Shown: in pieces, positions 1 to 5,121 of the stretch | Layout of the letters: each line of letters opens with the position of its first letter | Position numbering within the stretch: position 1 is the first letter of the stretch | Assembly: GCA_002382525.1 (NCBI GenBank) | Contig: DFYA01000267.1 | Coordinates: 1-5,121, forward strand | Source of the DNA: Opitutaceae bacterium UBA4094 | Lineage (GTDB): Bacteria > Verrucomicrobiota > Verrucomicrobiia > Opitutales > Opitutaceae | Reading direction: 5' to 3' | Length of the DNA: 5,121 nucleotides | Program-made: the position numbers and the translations under genes | The notes under the pieces: generated by a model | Seen by the model: the letters and a program-made list of their open reading frames with translations, nothing else | Database searches by the model: none | Told to the model about the DNA's origin: nothing

Positions 1-66
1 GTGATCGAGAAAGTGGACACTAAAAACCATTCGGCACAGCTTGTGTCTGTGTTGGCCGGCCTCTGA
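1..66 (+). CDS. Possible C-terminal end of an upstream + strand gene (partial)
   Basis: The first reading frame is open from the window edge and ends with TGA at 64-66, giving 21 residues that finish QLVSVLAGL. A 21-codon open stretch proves little by itself. Support comes from the context: a GC-rich hairpin with a T-rich tail begins five bases after the stop, the arrangement expected at a gene's 3' end, and nearly the same layout follows the P-domain gene at the other end of the window. The tail is too short to identify a family. The frame could equally be untranslated leader of the DUF748 gene. Confidence 0.4.
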   Translation: MIEKVDTKNHSAQLVSVLAGL

Positions 67-71
67 ACCCG

Positions 72-102
72 CCGCGGCTTCTTCCTCCGCGGTTTCTCTT
101 TT
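72..102 (+). terminator. Hairpin with T-rich tail, candidate terminator or attenuator
   Basis: CCGCGG at 72-77 pairs perfectly with CCGCGG at 87-92 across a nine-base pyrimidine loop, and 93-102 (TTTCTCTTTT) forms a T-rich tail. A further T6 run lies at 113-118. The stem is only six base pairs, though all G-C. It sits between the possible stop at 64-66 and the DUF748 start at 123, so it could terminate the upstream gene or reduce read-through into the next. No convincing -35/-10 pair is visible between the hairpin and the start codon. Confidence 0.45.
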
Positions 103-122
103 CGCCCGAAACTTTTTTGCCC

Positions 123-3100
123 ATGTCACAGACACCGCAACCCTCCGCCGCCTCCATCGTTCTGCGCGAAAAACAGCAGCGCCGCCTCAAGCATCGGCGT
201 CGGGCGGTCGCGGGGTTGGTGGTCGTCTTCTTGTTGTTGATCGGGTTTTTTGTCCTCCCTCCGATCGTCAAGTGGCAGGCCGTCAAACGCCTCTCCGCCG
301 AGCTGAACCGCGAGGTCGCCATCGAGAGACTGCGGATCAACTTCTTCAAACTCTCCGTCACCATCGACGGGCTGGACATCCGGGATCGCGATGGCGGCCC
401 GTTTACGTCGTGGAAACGCCTGTATGTGAATTTCAACTCACTCTCCTTCTTCACGGGCGAATGGCGGTTCGACAAAATTGCGCTCGACGGTTTTTCGCAG
501 CGGGTGGCGATCGCAGAGGATGGCACGTTCAACTTCGCCGACCTGATTCCCGCGCGCGGGGAGCCCGACGTGGCGTCGCCCGAGCCGGGCCGGCCCATCC
601 GTATCGAACAACTGACGGTGACCGGCGCGGCGGTCGCGTTTTCCGACCGCAGTCGCGAGCAGCCCTTTGAGACCGACCTCGGCCCACTCACCTTCAGGCT
701 CGAAAACTTTCTCACCGCCGGCGATCCGAAGGCGCCGTATCAATTCTCCGCCGCCACCGAGGCCGGCGAGTCGTTCTCGTGGCGAGGGACGGTATCCATC
801 GATCCGATACGCTCCGCTGGCGAGTTCAGCCTCGGGAAAATCGCGCTCAAAAAATATGCGCCCTACTACGCCGGCTTCGTCAACGCCGACCTGCTCGACG
901 GCTCGCTCGATGTGATTGCCCGCTACTCCATCGATCTGGCGGATGCGACGCGCGAACTCACGCTCGTGGACGCGCAGGTCAAACTCTCCCACCTGCAAGT
1001 CGCCGCGCGCGGCTCAACCGAGCCGCTCATCGATCTGCCGCTCATTTCCATCGACGGCCTCTCGGCCAACGGCCTTACGGCCTCCGCCACCATCGAACGC
1101 ATCGCGGTCGAAGGCGGACGGCTCGTGGTTGTCCGCGAAAAAGACGGCTCCATCAACCTCCTCAAGCTCCTCCCGCCCGCCGCGACCGACGCGCTTGCCG
1201 TCGACGAATCCGCCGCCGGCCAACCCGCCGACGCGCCGCCGGTCGATCCTGCGGCCGTGCCCGATGTGAAGCTCGCCGCGTTTGCCCTCTCCGGCGTCGC
1301 AATCGACTTCGAGGATCGCACCACGCCGACCCCGGCCAAGTTCGGCGTTGGCGACCTCGAGGTTGCCTTAAAGAACTTCTCGCTCGCCGACCCGGCCATG
1401 CCGGTGCTCGTCAAGGTCTCCGCCAATACGTTGCCCGGGGGCGTGTTTAAGGTCGAAGGCACCGCCACGCGCGAGCCGTTGTCCGCCGATCTTCAGGTCG
1501 CGGTCGACGCGCTCCCGCTCGCGGCGGCGATGCCGTATATCGAGCCCTTGGCAAACCTGCGCATCACGGGCGGCACGCTTTCAACCGACGGATTTGTGCG
1601 TCTCAACGGAACGGTCGCCGAATTCCAGGGAAACCTCGTGGTGGATCGTCTCGCCACGGTGGACGGGGTGAAGCGAGAGGCGCTCGTCCAGTTTGCGAAG
1701 CTCGAAGTGCGCGGCATCGAAGCCGTGTCGGAGCCGCTCAACGCGAAGGTGGTCGAGATCCGTCTCGTCGATCCGCTGGCGCGCCTCGTGGTGTTTGCCG
1801 ACGGTTCGACCAACATCGGGCAGATCATGCCCGAAGGCGACCCCGCTGAGGACGCGACGTCGTCGGACGAGTCGGCGTCCGCCAGTCCCGCGTGGGCGCT
1901 GGGCAAATTCACGTTGAGCAACGGCCGCGTCGCGCTCGCCGATCGGTCGATCCGGCCCGAGGTGCACATGTCGCTCGATCAAGTTTCCGGCACGGTCATG
2001 GGCCTTTCCTCCGCCAGCGAAGAACCGGCGGACGTGCATCTGCAGGGCAAGGTCAACAAAGCGGGCACGGTCTCGCTGGCCGGCCAGTTTGCCCTAGGCG
2101 CGCTCAACCGAGATCCCGGCGCACCGATCGAACTCGCGCTGGAAGTCGCGGGTGTCGATCTCTCCGCGCTTTCGCCCTATGTCGCCAAGTATGCCGGGTT
2201 CGAGCTGGTGCGCAGCGGCTTGAACGTGGACGTGGACGCCCGGATCGCGCGACGCGCCATCGATTCCCAGAACAAGATCGTGCTGCAGCAGTTCACGCTC
2301 GGCGCGCCCACTAACAGTCCCGAGGCGACGACACTGCCCGTGAAGTTGGGCGTGTCCCTGTTGAAAAACCGCGAGGGCAACATCGTCCTTGAGGTGCCGG
2401 TGCAAGGCGACCTCGACGACCCCGAGTTCAAGATCGGCGGCGTCGTGACCAAGGTGATCAAGAACGTGCTCGTGAAGGCGGCGACCTCGCCGTTCTCGCT
2501 GCTTGGCGCGGCGTTTGGCGGCGGCGATGGCGCCGACGGGGAGGATCTTGCCACCCAAACCTTCACGCCGGGCACCGCCGATTTGGCCGAAGGCGAGCTC
2601 CGGAAAACCGAAACGCTGCGCAAGGCGCTGCTCGACCGCCCGGCGCTTAACCTGGACATCACCGGCAGCTTCGCGCCCGAAGTCGATCGTGCCGCGCTCC
2701 GCGAGTTGACCTTGGACAAACAGGTTCGCTTCCGTCGCCGCGACGAGTTGCGTCGTGAAAATCCGAATACGCCGCCACCCGCCGAGATCACGGTCTCGCC
2801 GGAGGCAGAGCGGCGGATTCTCGGCACATTCCTGGCGGAACGCTACCCGGGCGGCACGCCCACGGTCCGGGAGGACGGCACGCTGGAGCCGCCGCCGCCC
2901 AGGTTCGTGTCGTTACCGCAGGCGGAGGTCGCCAAGCCCGCGCCGCGCGGACCGTTCCTGCGGCGCAGCCAACGGGTGTTTGGCAGCGCCTCGGCCGCGC
3001 GCCCGGTGCGCGACACGGCGTCCCCGCAAGCGTCGGCGAAGCCGGTCGAGTTGGCCGGCTCGGATGCCGCCGACGACGAGTCGGCGGACAGCGCCGCACC

Positions 3101-3302
3101 GATCACGGTCGAAGCCGCCCGGCAGGCGTTGACGGCGGGCATACCCGTGAACGACGAAGACCTGCGCCAGCTCGCGACCGAACGCGCGCAACGTGTGCGT
3201 GCCGCACTGCTGGAAGGCGGAGAGATCACCGAAGACCGCCTCTTCCTCACTCCGCCCGCGCCCGAGGGCCAAGGCGCAACGGTGTTCCTGCAATTGCGCT
3301 GA
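123..3302 (+). CDS. DUF748 / AsmA-like inner-membrane-anchored periplasmic protein
   Basis: The 1059-residue product should be anchored in the inner membrane with almost all of its mass in the periplasm. Residues 1-27 are short and basic, 28-48 form one hydrophobic helix ending FFVLPP, and the rest is beta-rich. The segment LNREVAIERLRINFFKLSVT (from about 59) matches the DUF748 opening. Three tandem modules follow: DG[TS]xN at 133, 341 and 560; DR[ST] at 175, 398 and 607; PY at 247, 471 and 685. Each DG and DR motif is joined by a Pro/Ala/acidic linker. Residues about 738-800, including LKNREGNI, DLDDPEF and KAATSPFSLLGAAFGG, are the conserved family C-terminal block. A low-complexity stretch (about 905-990) precedes a conserved tail containing DLRQLATERAQRVRAALL (from about 1013). 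AsmA-like proteins such as TamB and YhdP are linked to phospholipid transport and outer-membrane integrity; that role here is inference. I chose ATG at 123 over an in-frame TTG at 117. No clear ribosome binding site precedes either. There is no cysteine. Confidence 0.9.
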   Translation: MSQTPQPSAASIVLREKQQRRLKHRRRAVAGLVVVFLLLIGFFVLPPIVKWQAVKRLSAELNREVAIERLRINFFKLSVTIDGLDIRDRDGGPFTSWKRLYVNFNSLSFFTGEWRFDKIALDGFSQRVAIAEDGTFNFADLIPARGEPDVASPEPGRPIRIEQLTVTGAAVAFSDRSREQPFETDLGPLTFRLENFLTAGDPKAPYQFSAATEAGESFSWRGTVSIDPIRSAGEFSLGKIALKKYAPYYAGFVNADLLDGSLDVIARYSIDLADATRELTLVDAQVKLSHLQVAARGSTEPLIDLPLISIDGLSANGLTASATIERIAVEGGRLVVVREKDGSINLLKLLPPAATDALAVDESAAGQPADAPPVDPAAVPDVKLAAFALSGVAIDFEDRTTPTPAKFGVGDLEVALKNFSLADPAMPVLVKVSANTLPGGVFKVEGTATREPLSADLQVAVDALPLAAAMPYIEPLANLRITGGTLSTDGFVRLNGTVAEFQGNLVVDRLATVDGVKREALVQFAKLEVRGIEAVSEPLNAKVVEIRLVDPLARLVVFADGSTNIGQIMPEGDPAEDATSSDESASASPAWALGKFTLSNGRVALADRSIRPEVHMSLDQVSGTVMGLSSASEEPADVHLQGKVNKAGTVSLAGQFALGALNRDPGAPIELALEVAGVDLSALSPYVAKYAGFELVRSGLNVDVDARIARRAIDSQNKIVLQQFTLGAPTNSPEATTLPVKLGVSLLKNREGNIVLEVPVQGDLDDPEFKIGGVVTKVIKNVLVKAATSPFSLLGAAFGGGDGADGEDLATQTFTPGTADLAEGELRKTETLRKALLDRPALNLDITGSFAPEVDRAALRELTLDKQVRFRRRDELRRENPNTPPPAEITVSPEAERRILGTFLAERYPGGTPTVREDGTLEPPPPRFVSLPQAEVAKPAPRGPFLRRSQRVFGSASAARPVRDTASPQASAKPVELAGSDAADDESADSAAPITVEAARQALTAGIPVNDEDLRQLATERAQRVRAALLEGGEITEDRLFLTPPAPEGQGATVFLQLR

Positions 3303-3304
3303 TG

Positions 3305-3331
3305 CTCTCGTTCCTACGCGGTTTTCGAGAG
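3305..3331 (+). terminator. Weak hairpin just after the DUF748 stop
   Basis: CTCTCG at 3305-3310 pairs with CGAGAG at 3326-3331, starting two bases after the TGA at 3300-3302. The 15-base loop is large and contains TTTT, and no T run follows the stem, so this is not a canonical Rho-independent terminator. It may protect the 3' end of the mRNA or be chance. It is the only inverted repeat directly at the stop codon. Confidence 0.25.
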
Positions 3332-3352
3332 GAAGCCTAAACGTAGATACAA

Positions 3353-3369
3353 ACGGCCGGCCGGGCCGT
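3353..3369. terminator. Hairpin in the convergent intergenic region
   Basis: ACGGCC at 3353-3358 pairs exactly with GGCCGT at 3364-3369 around a five-base GGCCG loop. Read on the - strand it is followed by TTGTATCTACGTTT, a modest T-rich tail, so it could end transcripts of the helix-rich protein gene, whose stop lies about 130 bases upstream on that strand. On the + strand no T run follows. The rest of 3303-3499 shows no credible gene. Confidence 0.3.
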
Positions 3370-3499
3370 CCCCTCCGTTAGGCGCTGCCACGGTTCGTCT
3401 GCAAACGCCTTCTCGGAACCGGCTGATGCTGAAGGCCGCTGCTCATCGAGTGCGGTCGCCGCGGGGCGTCTTGGCTCGGCGGCAAGCGTGCGGGGGACG

Positions 3500-4738
3500 T
3501 CAGTCGGCGAACGACGTCAATCGCTTGCTGATTTTCTGCAGGGAAGGAGCGACGTTCGCGTAGGTGGGATCGGCCAATAGTTGGTTGATGAACTCGAGGG
3601 CGCGGGCGTCGCGTTGCTGGATCTGGACAATGCCGGGCGTTTCCCAGCCGGAGACCAGTCGATTACCCTCGAAAAAGTTGCCGTTGGGGTAAATGCGGGC
3701 GAAGTAGGTGAGTTCCGGGCTGTCGGCGGGCACGGCCCGCAGGTAATTGCGCAGCGCGTCGGCTTGAGGGGCGGAGGCGGGATCGAGGCGGGAGAGCAAC
3801 GACGCGCGATGGTTGGGGGCAAAGTCCATGAAGGAGGGATCCTGCATATAGATCGCCGCCAAGGTGTCGGGCTCGCGGAGCATGATACGATCCAGCGCAA
3901 TGAACGCGGCGCGGTTGACGGCCGATTGGGCGGTGCTTTCGCCGTTGGACAGACGAAGAACCGAAACGAGGTCGGTGATCATTTCCTTGCCGCCGACCGC
4001 GACGGCGATGTCGAAGGCTTCCAGGTAGCCGTCGGTAGGACGGGTGCGCCACTCGGTGTTGTCGAGCATCGCGCCGAAGTGTCGGGTAAGTTCGGCGGAG
4101 AGTTCTCCTTCGTGGTTGAGCCAGCCCAGATTGCGGAGGGCCAAGGCGTATTCGTCGGGCGTGGTGGCGTCGTTAAGAACTGTTTGGCTGTAGGCGATGG
4201 CTGCTTCGGGTTCGGTTTGCCCGAGGAGATCGAGAAGGGCGGTCCGGAGGGTGGGCGATTCGTCGAGCACGCCTTCGTCGCCGACGATAAAGGCTAAGCC
4301 CGTGGCGGCGTCGTCTCCAAGTTGCAGCGCGGCGATCACCGTAGCGGCGGCGACTTCCGGCGGCAGATCGTGCACTTGCTGTTTCAGGTCGCGGAGGGCG
4401 GCAAGGGTGTCTTGGCGCGACATGCCGGCTTGGAGGCGCGCGTGAAACGCCTTGAAGCGAGCAAGCAAGGCGGGGTCGGGCGGGACGTTCACGCTGGGAG
4501 CTTCGGATTTTGGCGAGGCGGGGTCCTTGAGTCGGTCCGGTCCGGGAAGGGGTTCGGAGTCGACCTGCTCGGCGGGTTGGGGCGTGGCGGGCGCTTGGGA
4601 CTGCGCTCGGGAGGCGAGGTTGGGCGGCGCCGACGTCTCGCGTGACGGGCGCTGCATCCACACAAAACCACCGACGAACAGGAGAAGGAGTAGAACCCAC
4701 GTGAGTGGGCGTAGTCTGTTTTTCGATACGGGGGCCAT
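3500..4738 (-). CDS. Membrane-anchored helix-rich protein of unknown function
   Basis: I do not recognise a named family for this 412-residue protein. Residues 1-11 carry K and R, and 12-28 form a single hydrophobic helix (LTWVLLLLLFVGGFVWM) with no lipobox cysteine and no clear signal-peptidase site, so an uncleaved N-terminal anchor with a periplasmic body is most likely. Residues 30-89 are a Pro/Ala/Ser-rich spacer. From about 90 to 412 the sequence is predominantly amphipathic helix (for example 91-122, 163-190, 195-225, 270-300 and 376-410), suggesting a HEAT- or TPR-like solenoid, though I cannot place repeat boundaries. A less helical patch at 345-372 (YFARIYPNGNFFEG onward) may be a loop or small insertion. 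It lies 50 bp downstream of the P-domain gene on the same strand, with a hairpin between them. ATG at 4738 directly precedes the basic, hydrophobic N-terminus. No Shine-Dalgarno sequence is seen; the leader is pyrimidine-rich. The protein has no cysteine. Confidence 0.8.
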   Translation of the reverse strand: MAPVSKNRLRPLTWVLLLLLFVGGFVWMQRPSRETSAPPNLASRAQSQAPATPQPAEQVDSEPLPGPDRLKDPASPKSEAPSVNVPPDPALLARFKAFHARLQAGMSRQDTLAALRDLKQQVHDLPPEVAAATVIAALQLGDDAATGLAFIVGDEGVLDESPTLRTALLDLLGQTEPEAAIAYSQTVLNDATTPDEYALALRNLGWLNHEGELSAELTRHFGAMLDNTEWRTRPTDGYLEAFDIAVAVGGKEMITDLVSVLRLSNGESTAQSAVNRAAFIALDRIMLREPDTLAAIYMQDPSFMDFAPNHRASLLSRLDPASAPQADALRNYLRAVPADSPELTYFARIYPNGNFFEGNRLVSGWETPGIVQIQQRDARALEFINQLLADPTYANVAPSLQKISKRLTSFAD

Positions 4739-4740
4739 GC

Positions 4741-4781
4741 GGTAAGAAAGAGGGGCGGTCGGCGGCGCGGGGCCGACCGCC
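4741..4781 (-). terminator. Strong hairpin with T-rich tail between the two - strand genes
   Basis: GGCGGTCGGC at 4754-4763 pairs perfectly over ten bases with GCCGACCGCC at 4772-4781, with an eight-base loop. On the - strand the stem begins seven bases after the P-domain stop and is followed by CCTCTTTCTTACC, then the ATG of the next gene 15 bases beyond the stem. The shape fits an intrinsic terminator for the P-domain gene, although the T tail is interrupted. Because it also lies in the leader of the downstream gene, it could instead act as an attenuator or hide the start region. Confidence 0.6.
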
Positions 4782-4788
4782 GCGCGGA

Positions 4789-5121
4789 TCAGGATTCGGC
4801 GGATTTCACCGTGATGGATGCATTCTTAAAGGTCGCGCGGTCGTCGGCGTAGAAATCGCGCATGAAGAAGGTCCATTGTCCATTGGGGTTGGCCCCGAAG
4901 AAGGTGGAGGAAACATCCGTGTTTTTGATGTCTAGATTGACGCCCGAGGCGGCCCGGGAGTGGCGTTGCATCCAGTGAGTGCGGCCGGAGGGGGAACGGA
5001 CATACACATCGAGGTCTCCGCGGAAAGACGTGTTGATGCGGAGATTGAGTTTCACGGCAGTCGCAATGTCACCGGCCCCGGAGACTTTCACCGTGCGGGC
5101 GGTGTAAAGCTTGGTGGCATC
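4789..5121 (-). CDS. Secreted protein with C-terminal proprotein-convertase P domain (3' end only)
   Basis: The frame is open to the window edge and encodes the last 110 residues of a longer protein; the true start is outside. Counting from the edge, the visible part reads as most of a P (Homo B) domain: alternating hydrophobic strands at 20-30, RGDLDVYVRSPSGR at 34-47, then FFGANPNGQWTFFMRD at 74-89 and a final strand ending ITVKSAES. The R-G-D-L-x-[VI]-x-[VL]-x-S-P-S-G core and the G-x-[ND]-P-N-G-x-W motif are characteristic of the family. In bacteria such domains usually sit at the C-terminus of secreted subtilisin-like (S8) or metallo-peptidases, or of adhesin-like proteins without a protease. 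Which applies here cannot be told, because any catalytic domain would be off the window. The domain ends at the natural C-terminus, with no sorting signal after it and no cysteine. A valine GTG codon at 5089-5091 is internal, not the start. Confidence 0.85.
   Translation of the reverse strand, partial: DATKLYTARTVKVSGAGDIATAVKLNLRINTSFRGDLDVYVRSPSGRTHWMQRHSRAASGVNLDIKNTDVSSTFFGANPNGQWTFFMRDFYADDRATFKNASITVKSAES

Noticed and set aside
117..122. TTG at 117 as the start of the DUF748 gene
   Set aside because: It adds only two residues (Met-Pro), lies within a T6 tract and has no ribosome binding site; the ATG at 123 is the simpler start.
41..670. A 209-codon open frame on the + strand overlapping the start of the DUF748 gene
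   Set aside because: It is rich in Arg, Ala and Pro, matches no domain and overlaps a well-supported gene in another frame; it is a typical shadow in GC-rich DNA.
923..1468. Long - strand open frames inside the DUF748 gene (also 438-998, 1493-1969, 2177-2827 and 2843-3250)
   Set aside because: All lie antisense within a gene whose family motifs extend from end to end. The products are low-complexity Ser/Arg/Ala sequences without domains.
3434..3457. Inverted repeat GGCCGC / GCGGTC in the convergent intergenic region
   Set aside because: Six pairs with one G-T wobble around a 12-base loop and no T tract on either strand; expected by chance in GC-rich sequence.
3303..3499. Possible small gene or RNA in the 197-bp gap between the convergent genes
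   Set aside because: No open frame there has a credible start and composition, and apart from the two weak hairpins there is no strong structure or promoter-like sequence.
3581..4297. A 238-codon + strand open frame antisense to the helix-rich protein gene
   Set aside because: Its Gly/Val-rich composition mirrors the coding strand. The - strand product has a proper N-terminal anchor, Pro-rich stalk and helical body, whereas this one has no recognisable features.

Overview
This GC-rich window (by eye well above 60% GC) looks like ordinary chromosome from a Gram-negative bacterium. It holds one complete, very long AsmA-like (DUF748) envelope gene on the + strand. Facing it on the - strand is a two-gene cluster: the 3' end of a secreted protein ending in a proprotein-convertase P domain, then a complete gene for a membrane-anchored, helix-rich protein of unknown function. 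The inner-membrane/periplasm architecture, the P-domain protein, the alanine/proline-rich linkers and the lack of Shine-Dalgarno sequences would fit Verrucomicrobiota (for example Opitutae). That taxonomic guess is inference; no rRNA or marker gene is present.

Layout: positions 1-66 are probably the last 21 codons of an unidentified + strand gene, followed by a small hairpin with a T-rich tail (72-102). The DUF748 gene runs 123-3302. A 197-bp convergent intergenic region (3303-3499) has two weak hairpins and no gene. The helix-rich protein gene occupies 3500-4738 (-). A 50-bp gap with a strong 10-bp hairpin (4754-4781) separates it from the P-domain gene (4789 to beyond 5121, -), whose 5' part lies outside the window.

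The most informative structure is inside the DUF748 protein. Three marker motifs, DG[TS]xN, DR[ST] and PY, each recur three times in the same order at 208-224 residue spacing, so the periplasmic part is built from three tandem modules. No cysteine occurs in any protein seen here (1059 + 412 + 110 residues), which fits envelope or secreted proteins. Both complete genes start just behind a hairpin with a pyrimidine-rich tail and have no clear ribosome binding site. I found no mobile element, CRISPR array, tRNA or rRNA, and nothing that clearly amounts to an undescribed system. The P-domain protein plus its membrane-anchored partner is the best candidate for uncharacterised biology.
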